NCBI RefSeq assembly: GCF_020085105.1
Contig: NC_058052.1
Span: 25,436,733-25,500,732, forward strand
Direction: 5' to 3'
DNA length: 64,000 nucleotides
From: Siniperca chuatsi
Lineage: Eukaryota > Chordata > Actinopteri > Centrarchiformes > Sinipercidae
The notes under the pieces were generated by a model. That model worked only from the letters and a program-made list of their open reading frames with translations. It ran no database searches and was not told the origin of the DNA. This document shows, one piece after another, positions 42,901-54,786 of the stretch (position 1 is its first letter; the number at the start of each line of letters is the position of its first letter). Made by a program: the position numbers and the translations under genes.

Positions 42901-44857
42901 ATATTGCAGTACTAGAGGTATGAATAAATATCAATATCAATAAATAGGGAATTTTAAACTGAAAGGAGTATATTGCACAGGAGTATTAAAACAGAATATT
43001 GCACAATTATCTCAAGTATCGCAGAGATGTAATGATCAATGTCCAGTTTAATGACTTAGGGTCATACAGACTGCACTATTTTTTACATGTACAATTTAGC
43101 ATCAAAACTGTATGAGAGTGAAGGTCAAGAAAGACATAGGGAAACTGAATGGTTGTAATCATTTAATTATATTACCTTACAGGAATTAATTGTGTAATTT
43201 GTGGGCACCTCTAAAATGTAGTGATTTGTTAAGTTTGAGGATACAAATTTATAATGTATATTATATTTATTATATTTACCTGTGATATGTGTAGTTCAGA
43301 AATGCCCAGCTACTGTTTCTGTGAACCATGCACCATGGCCACTATAATAATAATAAACTTTACATAGCAAGTGCTTTACAAAAAGAAATAAAACCAGACA
43401 AGGCAGATAAAATGAGAATAAGGACGTGAGTACAGAGGAAGTACAGACAATAAAATGAATAAGGTCAAATAAATTGAGGTTACCATTCATGACCACAAAA
43501 AAGGTAACATACAGTACAAAACCATGAACCACAATCCACTGGAGATCGCATTGCACCACCTGAAGGCACTTCATATGTCCACTTCTGACAGAATGACTTT
43601 CTTTATAACACAAGAGCTGGACAAGGGAGAAATTCAGTGATGGACAGACAGACGTTAAGAGAAGCTGAAACTCTGGACAGTTTATGAAAGGGGCTCTCAG
43701 GAATTTAAAATAGATCTTGCCTGGTTCCCATGGCAAACGTCCAGCTTGAAACAGGAGCTGATGGGAGCATTCCCAGTAAGGTCATCTGAATACATCAGGA
43801 ATGTTTGGGAACATCAATGCTGAAGGGTTTTCTGTTTTCTTTCCCATCTGTGGCAGCCATGTTTTGCACCACAATCCTGCTGTATGGGCAAAAAGGCTCT
43901 CCAGCTTTTACAACTTTAGAATGAATCAAAAGTATGTATTATTATATAGTTCCTAAATGATACTGTCCATAATGCCGAATGGTAAACCATTACTGACTTA
44001 AACTGCATAGCAGGCAGGTGTTTTGACAGCTGATGAAATCCCCTGTTGGAATTAACAACACTAAGGTAAAATGACAAAAAAAGGCAAGAGAAAATGGTAA
44101 ACAAATAATCATTTGACTCTACTTTTAAGGATAATCATTCCATATTTAAATATTAAAAAGAAAAAAGCAAACTAAAAAGTAAAATTGGACAATTAAATAA
44201 GAAATGTAAATTCTGAAATGGCCATTTGAATGAAAAGTCTAAATGAAAAACGTGACATGGAATATGGCAAAGATTACATTTAAAATGGCAATAGAAATGG
44301 AAAAGGAAACCATATGTAATAAAATTGGAAAATGAACATGGAAGAGCCTACTTGGAAAAGCTTACATTGAAAGTTACAATGGAAAAGGAAAACAAAAATA
44401 TACATTCATATTCATTCATTCATTCATAAGAAAATTGTAAAGGAAAAAATGCATTGACATACAATTCTGTAGACAAGAGTGTCCTCTTGTGGCCAAATAT
44501 ATAACTGCAGGACTAAAATGACCACATATGACAAAACACCATAACATATAACTCATAACTAATTACTAACAAAGCATGGTCATAAGTGCAACAGGCTATA
44601 TAACATGAGAATGGGGTTACCATAAAAAATGTATCCACAAATAAGTTTGACAGACTTGTGTTTTGAGCACTGACATGATGTGTTCACTAACACATAATGC
44701 AGGACCTGAATACAGTTTATTTATAGCATCCTGGGTGAAAAATTAGTTCTCAGTTCGGGAGCGTAGCCTGTCCGGGTCTGGCCATTCATATCAAAGATAG
44801 AACCGCGTGTTCTTAATACTCCATACTGGAGGATTTTTCCCCGTTGTCTGTATGTGC
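42901..44857. other. Intergenic with repeat fragments
   Basis: A dispersed repeat (AATAATAATAAACTTTACAT, AAGTGCTTTACAAAAAGAAA) occupies about 43330-43620. At 44721-44936 a 71-codon minus-strand frame ends just before an AATAAA. It could be the end of an unknown gene or element, but I recognise nothing in it. Confidence 0.45.
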
Positions 44858-45056
44858 TGCATTGAACGTTATGTGCATATAGGTTCAGGCCTGATTGCAT
44901 ACATTTCAAGTGCTTGTGTAAAATAAAGTGTTTCAAATGACAATATTCTATGGTCCTGGTTTTAATTCATTACGCTCACGCAATATTTGTGACAAATAAA
45001 ATGGCAAAAAAATAAAAAATAAAATGGCATTAAATATTCAGATTTTTATGACTAGC

Positions 45057-46177
45057 TCATGATGTTGCCGATTTAAGGTATGCAATGAGGTCCTGGCGCT
45101 CTCCCTTCTTCTTGATGCCAGCAAAGATCATTTTGGTTCCAGGAATGTACTTCTTGGGGTTCTCCAACAAGGTGTCCTCGCCCCACACAATACCTGGGAA
45201 AAAGACAGATGATCAGTGATGAAAGCAAGACAAACAATTTAATCAAGGCAACTAAGAGGGAAGTGACCTCCAAACTAGAAGGATAAGAGACCAGATATCA
45301 GTGGCCAAAGTTCAAGAGGCTACAGGCAATCGTTTAAAGCCTTAAGTATAAACTGCAGATCTTTGGGTTTTGAGCTGTTTGTTTAAGAAAAATTGAAGAT
45401 GTCACCTTGGACACACTTTTAGAAAAGTAAGAAAATGGCAGTAATCATTAGCTGCAGCCCTAAATGTAACTTAATTATATCTAACATACTGTAAGTAAAG
45501 AAATATTCACATCATTTCATTATTTGCCAGCATCAATCATTTATGTACTTTTGTAATAGAAAATAGCTCATGAAGATATTTACAAATAGTTAAAGAATTA
45601 TTAAGACCCCGTTACATCTTCATTTAATTATCTCTGCTTTGCACTAGCTTCATTCTAGCTGCATTTTCCCAGTTTGTAGTTATGTACCATTATTATTATT
45701 ATTGTTTTTTATGTATTTTATCATTCACTGTGGTATTTTATTTCTCTCTGTGAAGCACTTTGTTTTGATAAGTGCTCTATAAATAAAGTTTATTATTATG
45801 ATTATTATTATTAATTTGAAATATTTTGATGTCCTGTTTTGATAAGAGCTCTATAAAAACATTTATTATTATTATCATTATTATTATTATTATCATCATC
45901 TTGAAATATCTTGATGTCAACTTCAGAAAATGATGCCCCCCTCTTCACTTGTTCTATAGCCAAGGTAGAGGGTTATTCTAAACCTCATTTAACCACAAGT
46001 GAACTGACCTTTACTCTTGTTGGCATTCGTGTATGAGTAGCCCTCTGCCTGTCCAGTCTTGCATCCAAACAGACCCCAGAGGTTGGGGGCCACCTTGTGC
46101 TTGCTCCCCTGCTCTACTGTGTGGCACTGAGCATACTTCTGGACGAAAGCCTTCTTTCCCTTGGCAATGTGTCCCAT
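45057..46177 (-). pseudogene. Cytochrome c copy A: divergent, frame open, first heme cysteine lost
   Basis: Two exons in the cycs layout (46009-46177 and 45057-45193) still read through to 101 aa with good splice sites. The heme motif is YAQCH instead of CAQCH, so one thioether bond cannot form. Other changes at conserved sites against the intact gene are D3H, G25S, G30A, R39C and D51N, plus loss of three residues (EYL) from [10 protein letters not shown]. The axial ligands (His of CH, Met of GTKMIFAG) remain. No native promoter or non-coding first exon is present; the upstream intron runs into the large-ORF element at 46263. The intron holds an L2-like 3' tail (45695-45800), as in the intact gene. 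It is probably a pseudogene, though expression from the element side is conceivable. Confidence 0.8.
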
Positions 46178-46262
46178 AGTCAGCTGGAGAAACAAAGAGA
46201 GGGCAAACAGGACAGACGGAAGTCAGAAGTGTAATTATGACAAATTGTAATATTCTGTAACA

Positions 46263-49200
46263 TTTATGCATTTTTGTCTGGGCGTATTGTCAGGCCTAAC
46301 CTTTTGGGTCTTCTTATGCGATCTTCTCTCCTCTTGGGTTGACCCGGTGACTGGAGAGGAGTGCATTTTATCTTGGAAGTATTGACCCCTTACCCCTCCC
46401 CCGAGCTCCTCCTCCCATTCGTCGGTTTCCGAGTCGGAAAGCTTGCTTTTGTAAACAGGGGAATCCTGTTTCGGGCACGTGTGTTCTTAGCAGGCTTTGC
46501 TGTTTTACACCTCTTCTTAGACTTGTCCTGTCTCTTTCTCTCGCACGAGTCTTCTCTTCTCTTTCAGCGTGTGGGACATACGTCTCCTTTTCAGTCCTGC
46601 TACGATTCTTCTCTCTCTCCTTGGGCCTGCGGTTCTCCTTTATACGTTTGACGCGCTTTACAGCGGGCTTGATCAACTCCTCGTCAGATTCGGATGGCAG
46701 TGCACGCCTATACCCTCGTATGTCCACTTTTATATCACCACTACAGCCAGGCTCGGGGCAGTAGTCTTCTTTGGACTCTGAATGTGACACACGCTTATAC
46801 TTTCGATTAACATTCTTCCTCTTACACTTAGCCTTTTTCGCCCTCCTTTTAACTCTGCGCGCGAGAACGCCTCCACGTCCTCCTCCTCCCCTTCACTGCT
46901 GCATTCCTTCTCTGTAGGTCTGACGTCTATGAACTCGTCGCTGTATTCGTATTCGTCAGGACTCTCGCTGTTGTCGCAACCCATCGTAGCCTCCAAATCC
47001 TCACCGGGGATCTCATCTTCATCCTCCTCATCACACTCTTCCTCCCCGCTGGTCACTTCCACAGCCTTGCACAGCCAAGGGTGCTGGTCCTCGTACCTGG
47101 TGCGCGAGCTGTGTGCTTGTGAATTGCGAGCCTTCTTGTCGCTCTTGGACCCGGATGACTTAGAGGTTGAATGCTTATTTGACTTAGAAGACGTGCGATC
47201 TTGCTTCACCACTTTTGGGTGTTGCAAAGGTGCTTGTTTCTCAGGTCCACGTCTTTTGTCATGCAAACCGCTTTTATTGCATTGGGCGCTAGGGTTCCTC
47301 TTGTTGTACAGCTTAGTTACAAGCTGGTCCGAATGCCCCATGGATTGAACTGGGGTACCGTGGAAAGACATCAGTATCTTGCGTTTCCAGTTCACTGTGG
47401 ACATAGACGCTAAGCAATCCACGAGAGCTTTACTGAGTCTATCCTGCAACCCATACATATGGAGCACATTGACAACGGTTTGGTTGTTAATGACCCAATC
47501 TTGAAGGATGTCGCTGTGTCTACTATCCAGGAGAGTGTTATCTAATGCGAGGAGCGTGCAAACAGCTTCTCTCCTCAGAGGCTCATTGTTCAGCCAGGGT
47601 TCGCTCATCAGCAGAGTTGACATGTTCTTTATCCACGTCGAAATCGGAACGGATTCTGGTATCACGATAGAGTACAGACTGTCACCTCTCTCACTGATTC
47701 CGGTCATAGCACGGTCCTTGTTGCACTCCTCGACCTCAGCTGGACACTTAGAAGACACATCGGCATCATCTGCTGCGGTAGAGCGTGAGGACGTAGAGCT
47801 TGAGGAATACGGTCCACTCTGTGGATCACCGTGCTCTCCTACTCTTAGCTTCAGCCCTTTCTTCACTTTGTTGTGATGAGCGTGGAGTTTTAAAAAGAGC
47901 ACCTTAGCGTTGGCATACATCTGTACCAAATTCTTGTCCTTAATCTGGCTTGTATCATGTTTGATCAGGGCATGCCACATCTCACTGGCTTTGGCTGCGT
48001 TGTCCAGGGTCTGATCAGTGTACAACGCTTTGCACGCTGAGACCATTTTGGCGTCGCCGTTGTATCTCCTTTGACCGTAACTGGAGGCAATTTGGGCCAA
48101 ATCAGCCCAGTCCTTTGTCATCTGCTCCTCAACAATACTGATATGCTTCTTCTTCACAGCCGTGTGAATGGCGCTGTCAGAGGCGTACATGTTCCAAAAC
48201 CTCAGGTATTCTCTCACGTTCTCAATGGGACAATATAGCAGCTCGGCCACTGCGAACGCATTGGGGATCTTGCTGCCCATGAATTTAATGGCCAATTCCA
48301 CAACTTCGACCATGACAGGATCCTTAATCATGGTCTCAATGTGCCTGGGTATAAAATTGCACCAGCTGTTTGGATTAACACACTTGATGAAGGCTGTCAA
48401 TGCCGAATTGAGTATCACCTGATACATCAGGGGTCCGACTATAAAAGTCTTCCTGTTCAATTCCTGTATTGTGGCACAACAACTGCTTGCTAGTTCCCCA
48501 TATCCCTTGACAAAACACTGTTTGACGGCCCTGCAAAACCTCACCGTGGTAGACACGTACAGCTCAGGTTTCTCAACCTGTCCCTCTCTCAGGGTGGCAA
48601 CCGGGACCAGGTTCACCTTCTTGCCATCCAGTGACTTTCCGTTCCTTCTATAATAAACAGTACGAGTGCCACTGTTCGTGTAGTGGAAGTGCGTCAAATC
48701 ACATCTTACTTGGGTTTCGGTGAGACAATCCACGCTGCCCTCGCGTTTATTCTTCAACATTTCGGCCGTCTCTACCACGCAGCACATGGGGTGTATCTCG
48801 TCCATGTGAGAGACCACGGCTTCATTGTTGCTCTGGGTGCACGGGTTCTTGTCTTCGGTGCGCAGTAGCTGGGAAGGTTGGATTTCTTGAAAGCAAGGAA
48901 TAAGAGCTGTTAAGTGCGTGGGCACCTCTAGGGCCATGTCCCAGAATTCGAACTTGTTACCCGTGACCCCTTTCAGCAACTCGAGACTCTCGAGTCCCGG
49001 GACAAACAGTACCTCTTGCAAGAAGTACGAGTTCCCATTAGCTTTCCCGGTTTTCGGCATTTCTACGATGTAGGTTCCGATCATGGATCTGCTGCTGTCA
49101 TAGAAAATGAGATTGTGTGTTTCAGAGTACTGTGTGACCACAGGAATGACCTTCTTACCATTGGGGCTAACCAGCTCCTTATTCGGTATATAGAAGGCCG

Positions 49201-49698
49201 TGTATTTACCGCATCCCAGCAGCAAGTGTTTGATACCAGCCTTGTCTACACTTGCAATAGAGTCAAAGTCGTTCCCACCTTGAATGTCCACTAGGTCCAT
49301 AAGCGCACGCAACAGCAAGACTGAAGGTTTCTGCTGTATAGCTTCGGCGTCCTGGAGCACCATGTCCCTGATACTCTTGTATATGTTTTTCGGTTTATAC
49401 CTTTTCTCTCTTTCAGATAGTTCGTCTTGCTTGCACACCATAAGATCCGCCACTGTGTTGAACAATTCTTGTGTGCTTTCACAGTTAAACACATCTTTAT
49501 ACTTAAGTTTTGAATACCAGTTAGGGTGTTCTGTCACGATGAATGTAGGTTTTTTAACCTCCATGTCGTGCAGCTGAATAAAGCCACTCGGTTCCAATTA
49601 AATATAAAGTCCTGCAGTCTAAAAGCAACCAGCCTGCGTGACTCGAACCAGTTGTGCACCTCCCAAAGCCTCAGAGGATCTAATGCAGATGTGGCTTG
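46263..49698 (-). mobile_element. Unrecognised virus-like or selfish element carrying a large intron-less ORF, copy 1 (fossil)
   Basis: This unit begins where cyc copy A loses homology to cycs intron 1. It ends where the 3' flank of cyc copy B begins. It carries a long intron-less reading frame (ATG at 49597) on the minus strand, in a more GC- and CpG-rich context than its surroundings. The protein matches no family I can name; see the sister copy at 54787-58222 for its layout. This copy looks broken, with about one break. It is nearly identical to the sister copy (about 2% of residues differ by eye), so the duplication is young. The unknown lineage could be a large DNA-virus relative. I do not claim a family. 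Confidence 0.6.
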
Positions 49699-49777
49699 CA
49701 TATATTTAGCATGTGCAAGCCTAAGAATAAACAAAAACAATAAAATGGCATTAAATATTCAGATTTTTATGACTAGC

Positions 49778-50830
49778 TCATGATGTTGCCGATTTAAGGA
49801 ATTCAATGAGGTCCTGCCGCTCTCCCTTCTTCTTGATGCCAGCAAAGATAATTTTGGTTCCAGGAATGTACTTCTTGGGGTTCTCCAGGTACTCCAACAA
49901 GGTGTCCTCGCCCCACACAATACCTGGGAAAAAGACAGATGATCAGTGATGAAAGCAAGACAAACAATTTAATCAAGGCAACTAAGAGGGACGTGACCAC
50001 CAAACTAGAAGGATAAGAGACCGGATATCAGTGGCCAAAGTTCAAGAGGCTACAGGCAATCGTTTAAAGCCTTAAGTATAAACTGCAGATCTTTGGGTTT
50101 TGAGCTGTTTGTTTAAGAAAAATTGAAGATGTCACCTTGGACACACTTTTAGAAAAGTAAGAAAATGGCAGTAATCATTAGCTGCAGCCCTAAATGTAAC
50201 TTAATTATATCTAATATTGTGTAAGTAAAGAAATTTTCACATCATTTCATTATTTGCCAACATCAATCATTTATGTACTTTTGTAATACAAAATAGCTCA
50301 TGAAGATATTTACAAATAGTTAAAAAATTATTAAGACCCTGTTACATCTTCATTTAATTATCTCTGCTTTGCACTAGCTTCATTCTAGCTGCATTTTCCC
50401 AGTTTGTAGTTATGTACCATTATTATTATTATTGTCTTTTATGTATTTTATCATTCACTGTGGTATTTTATTTCTCTCTGTGAAGCACTTTGTTTTGATA
50501 AGTGCTCTATAAATAAAGTTTATTATGATTATTATTATTATTAATTTGAAATATCTTGATGTCATGTTTTGATAAGAGCTCTATAAAAAACGTTTATTAT
50601 TATTATTATCATCATCATCATTATAATCATCTTGAAATATCTTGATGTCAACTTCAGAAAATGATGCCCCCCTCTTCACTTGTTCATGACATAACTGATC
50701 AATAGGAAGAATAAAAGTTTACCTTTGTGGGATGAAACTATGCGGGGTTAAAATCACTCAGGTGCCGGTATGAGCTGCTTCTCTCAGGCGATGAGCGGTT
50801 TCTGGCGGTCGTAAAGAAGGTCACTTCACT
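49778..50830 (-). pseudogene. Cytochrome c copy B: last coding exon, intron piece and first non-coding exon only
   Basis: The last cycs exon (49778-49923) encodes [20 protein letters not shown] and [10 protein letters not shown] with open frame. The intron follows with its L2-like tail (about 50460-50600). At about 50690 the sequence jumps to the cycs non-coding first exon region (exon from 50723, donor GT at 50722-50721). The exon with the start codon and heme site is missing. The CRE-bearing promoter of the intact gene is also gone; at about 50835 the homology runs into piggyBac-like sequence. It cannot encode a cytochrome. Confidence 0.85.
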
Positions 50831-50869
50831 AGTGTCCAACCACGCATGAGGCAATACTTAACTTGGACA

Positions 50870-51077
50870 AAAACAAACCAAAACATCTGATAATTACCGG
50901 GGTTAGTGAAAGCAAGACAGCAAACACTCCCCGCCTGGATATAACAAAATGCAGTTCCATAGACATTGCATGGCTCTTGTGCCCACGTAGAAAACGGACA
51001 AAGTGTGCAAACATAGTGTGCTTCAGGTGTAAGCAATACATCTGCAAAGCCTGTGCTCCGAGGTGTTTGTTTCCCCC
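50870..51077 (+). pseudogene. piggyBac-like transposase C-terminal cysteine-rich domain, remnant 1
   Basis: The plus-strand frame reads ANTPRLDITKCSSIDIAW and then LCPRRKRTKCANIVCFRC followed by KQYICKACAPRC. This C-x2-C spacing with CPRRKRTK fits the cysteine-rich C-terminal domain of piggyBac (DDE_Tnp_1_7) transposases. Only this end is present; the catalytic DDD domain is not in the window. It runs directly into a LINE 3' end at about 51078. A shorter second remnant is at 58865-58928. Assignment is from motif pattern alone. Confidence 0.45.
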
Positions 51078-51186
51078 GTTTGTTAGTTTTGGTAAAAGTC
51101 ATGATGTTACACACTCCAATACAGTAGGGCGCGGCATGCAGCTTTAACGTTGGTTTGTAGCCCGCCAGTAAAATCGAAGAAGAAGT
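51078..51186 (+). mobile_element. LINE 3'-end fragment with (GAA)n tail
   Basis: Reverse complement of the 52345-52470 segment (GTTTGTTAGTTTTGG, ACACTCCAATACAGTAGG, CGTTGGTTTGTAGCCCGCC), ending in GAAGAAGAAG. It is strongly 5' truncated. Confidence 0.75.
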
Positions 51187-51229
51187 CTAGTGACAGCTTC
51201 AAAACTGTAGGAATTTACACAATTTACTT

Positions 51230-52267
51230 ACTACCCTAGCCAAAGCATCCAACCACGGCTAATGTCTCCAAATAAAATATCCACCAACCACGGCTAAAGT
51301 ATCAACTAAGGTATCAGCCAACCATGACAGCTAAAGTATCAACGATCACGGCTAAGTATTCAACTAAGGTATTAGCCAACGACCACGGCTAAATATCAAC
51401 GACCACGGCTAATCCAAACACCACGGCTAAAATATCCAACAACCACGGCTAAAGTATCAACGATCACGTCTAAAATATCTAACAACCACGGCTAAAGTAT
51501 CAACGATCACGGCTAAAATATCTAACAACCACGGCTAAAGTATCAACGATCACGGCTAAAATATCCAACAACCACGGCTAAAGTATCAACGATCACGGCT
51601 AAAATATCCAACAACCACGGCTAAAGTATCAACGATCACGGCTAAAATATCCAACAACCACGACTAAAGTATCAACGACCACGGCTAAAATATCCAACAA
51701 CCACGGCTAAAGTATCAACGATCACGGCTAAGTATTCAACTAAGGTATTAGCCAACGACCACGGCTAAAGTATCAACGATCACGGCTAAGTATTCAACTA
51801 AGGTATTAGCCAACGACCACGGCTAAAATATCCAACAACCACGGCTAAAGTATCAACGATCATGGCTAAAATATCCAACAACCACGACTAAAGTATCAAC
51901 GATCACGGCTAAGTATTCAACTAAGGTATTAGCCAACGACCACGGCTAAGCTAAGCTAAGTTAACCAACCACCACGGCTAAGTATCCAACCACCACGGCT
52001 AAGTACCAACCACCACGGCTAAGTATCCAACCGCGGCTAAGCTATCCAACCACGGCTAAGCTCCAACCACCACGGCTAACCAACCACCACGGCTAAGTAT
52101 CCAACCACGGCTAAGCTAAGCTAACCAACCACCACGGCTAAGTATCCAACCACCACGGCTAAGTATCCAACCTCGGCTAAGCTAAGCTAACCAACCACCA
52201 CGGCTAAGTTTCCAACCACCACGGCTAAGTATCCAACCGCGGCTAAGCTAACCAACCACCACGGCTA

Positions 52268-52319
<52 letters not shown>

Positions 52320-52335
52320 ACGGCTAAGTTTCCAA
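51230..52335. repeat. CCACGGCTAA minisatellite, about 1.1 kb, containing a 47-nt T tract
   Basis: Dozens of CCACGGCTAA cores alternate with spacers such as AGTATCAACGAT, AATATCCAACAA and GTATTCAACTAAGGTATTAG. The unit length is therefore mixed (about 18-40 bp). The right part shifts to ACCACCACGGCTAAGTATCC units. A run of 47 T occupies 52270-52316. Short related arrays occur at 58243-58400 (CCACAGCTATGTATCCAA) and 63405-63475, beside the intact cycs promoter. Confidence 0.95.
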
Positions 52336-52344
52336 CTAAGGGAT

Positions 52345-52752
52345 TCGTTTCTTCTTCTTCGATTTTACTGGCGGGCTACAAACCAACGTTAAAGCTGCAT
52401 GTCGCCACCTACTGTATCGGAGTGTGTAACATCATGACTTTATCCAAAACTAACAAACGGGGTGGGGTTGGAGATAAATAAATATTTATACTTTATAGAG
52501 ATTTTATATCCTAGATATTATAGCTGTTTCTTTTAACTATTTGAATAAAAGCCCTTTGAACCTGTAACTGTTTATCTCCTGTCTGTAACAGACCTTTGAT
52601 GCTCCACTCCCTGCCCATCTCTACTACTCTGCCCTTCAGTCTTTCTCTTTCTACATTGAACCTCCTACATCCCATCCGCACATGTTCAACAGATTCCTTA
52701 CAGTTACAAGTCTCACATTTATCTGACACTGGCTTTTTCATGGTATACAAGG
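52345..52752 (-). mobile_element. LINE 3' end with C-terminal ORF2 fragment, copy 1
   Basis: On the minus strand the frame 52750-52511 gives KPVSDKCETCNCKESVEHVR followed by MGCRRFNVERERLKG. This is the C-x2-C-x7-H-x4-C knuckle found near the ORF2 C-terminus of RNase-H-bearing LINEs of I/Nimb-like clades. The 3' UTR (GGCGACATGCAGCTTTAACG on that strand) and a GAA-rich tail follow. It is 5' truncated, and a near-identical copy lies at 63549-63964. Confidence 0.65.
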
Positions 52753-52889
52753 TTGCATTGAGTTATGTGCATATAGGTTCAGGCCTGATTGCATACATTT
52801 CAAGTGCTTGTGTAAAATAAGGTGTTTCAAATGACAATATCCTATGGTCCTGGTTTTAATTCATTACGCTCACACAATATTTGTGACAC

Positions 52890-53420
52890 AAATATAAGCA
52901 ACCGTGTTCTGCGAGCTCCCTCATCATGAACATGATGTGGACTATGCCGCTGTGTCACAAATTGCCTATGACACGGCGTTATTCTATGTTTCTTTATACC
53001 GAGTTAAGATACAGACACAATGGTACATTTCAACAGGTGTTTTATTCGTTCAGGTGTACAATATAGTGGTGACACTAAACACGTCTGCATGACAAAACTT
53101 CGTTAGCGTCCTGTCCAACCTCTGCTCAGCATACAAATTCACCGCTCACCAATGCACAGTGACAGAAAGGCAAATAAGAACATATAGCCCACAATGTTCT
53201 TAATTGGTTCCAAATGTCCTTCATGCCATAATTAACAGCCCCCTCGTTCAAGCTCTTGTGCATCTTATTCAGATACGTGAAATAGGTTCTGTGCACATAC
53301 GAGCTCTGGTGTATCTCGTGCACAACGTTTTTCCCTCTATCGTTACACTCAACAGCGATCAAGGTCTTGAATCTATGGTAGCTTGATATCATCACGTTGA
53401 AAGTCAATTTGTCAAAGTGC
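52890..53420. mobile_element. Fragment of uncertain origin with two facing small frames (possible element debris)
   Basis: This block interrupts sequence that is otherwise cyc 3' flank. It is absent from the equivalent place of copy A, and the flank at 60545-60730 lacks it too. The minus-strand frame (53488-53126) includes FKTLIAVECNDRGKNVVHEI and GAVNYGMKDIWNQL, with an AATAAA at 53046-53041. A plus-strand frame (52904-53092) faces it. I recognise neither; they may be debris of the same foreign source as the large-ORF element. Confidence 0.35.
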
Positions 53421-53685
53421 AGATTGACCAAAAAACAAACAAAACGGACTATAGTTTTATGTTCAGCCACTTGAACGATTGCTCGCACCCTGAGCTTAAA
53501 GCAGAAGTGACACTTGGTGTGAACTCACTGGCTCACAAGAAGTGCCATTTTCTAACCATCAACAACCTAAATTAACCTTATGTACAAATGACTAAACATA
53601 AAACCACATATTTAGCATGTGTAAGCCTAGGAATAAACAAAAAAACAATAAAATGGCATTAAATATTCAGATTTTTATGACTAGC

Positions 53686-54701
53686 TCATGATGTTGCTGA
53701 TTTAAGGTATGCAATGAGGTCCTGGCGCTCTCCCTTCTTCTTGATGCCAGATCATTTTGGTTCCAGGAATGTACTTCTTGGGGTACTCCAGGTACTCCAA
53801 CAAGGTGTCCTCGCCCCACACAATACCTGGGAAACAGACAGATGATCAGTGATGAAAGCAAGACAAACAATTTAATCAAGGCATGGCAGGAATTGAAGAT
53901 GTCACCTTGGACACACTTTTAGAAAAGTAAGAAAATGGCAGTAATCATTAGCTGCAGCACTAAATGTAACTTAATTATATCTAACATACTGTAAGTAAAG
54001 AAATATTCACATCATTTCATTATTTGCCAGCATCAATCATTTATGTACTTTTGTAATAGAAAATAGCTCATGAAGATATTTACAAATAGTTAAAGAATTA
54101 TTAAGACCCCGTTACATCTTCATTTAATTATCTCTGCTTTGAACTAGCTTCATTCTAGCTGCATTTTCCCAGTTTGTAGTTATGTACCATTATTATTATT
54201 ATTATTGTTTTTTATGTATTTTATCATTCACTGTGGTATTTTATTTCTCTCTGTGAAGCACTTTGTTTTGATAAGTGCTCTATAAATAAAGTTTATTATT
54301 ATGATTATTATTATTAATTTGAAATACCTTGATGTCATGTTTTGATAAGAGCTCTATAAAAACGTTTATTATTATTATTATCATTATCATCATCATCATT
54401 ATTATTATTATTATTATTATCATCTTGAAATATCTTGATGTCAACTTCAGAAAATGATGCCCCCCTCTTCACTTGTTCTATAGCCAAGGTAGAGGGTTAT
54501 TCTAAACCTCATTTAACCACAAGTGAACTGACCTTAATTCTTGTTGGCATTCGTGTATGAGTAGCCCTCTGCCTGTCCAGTCTTGCATCCAAACAGACCC
54601 CAGAGGTTGGGGGCCACCTTGTGCTTGCTCCCCTGCTCTACTGTGTGGCACTGAGCATACTTCTGGACGAAAGCCTTCTTTCCCTTGGCAATGTGTCCCA
54701 T
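53686..54701 (-). pseudogene. Cytochrome c copy C, pseudogene
   Basis: Same two-exon layout (54533-54701 and 53686-53826) and the same derived residues as copy A (H3, YAQCH, S25, A30, C39, N51). It therefore shares copy A's ancestor. The first exon ends in a stop codon two residues before the splice site. The second has a 5-bp deletion (frameshift) within [10 protein letters not shown], and much of the intron next to it is deleted. It is joined upstream to the second large-ORF copy. Confidence 0.9.
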
Positions 54702-54786
54702 AGTCAGCTGGAGAAACAAAGAGAGGGCAAACAGGACAGACGGAAGTCAGAAGTGTAATTATGACAAATTGTAATATTCTGTAACA

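Noticed and set aside
45073-45273. Minus-strand frames over the last cyc exons (also at 49803-50003 and 60834-61043)
   Set aside because: They are out of frame with cytochrome c and read through the intron.
46929-49577. Many plus-strand frames (60-140 codons) across the large-ORF element and again at 55009-57818
   Set aside because: They are antisense shadows of the large minus-strand frame and occur in parallel in both copies; none has independent support.
46263-49698. Reading the large-ORF element as a simple TTAA-bounded piggyBac transposon
   Set aside because: The visible junctions with cyc DNA show neither TTAA duplications nor terminal inverted repeats, and no transposase catalytic domain is present.
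51230-52335. Possible CRISPR-like array
   Set aside because: The core is only about 10 bp, the spacers are themselves repeated, and the context is a eukaryotic nuclear genome; it is a minisatellite.
54699-54761. A possible ORF-cytochrome c fusion by splicing
   Set aside because: The large frame ends in a stop before the cyc acceptor and I see no convincing donor there; at most the two share a transcript.
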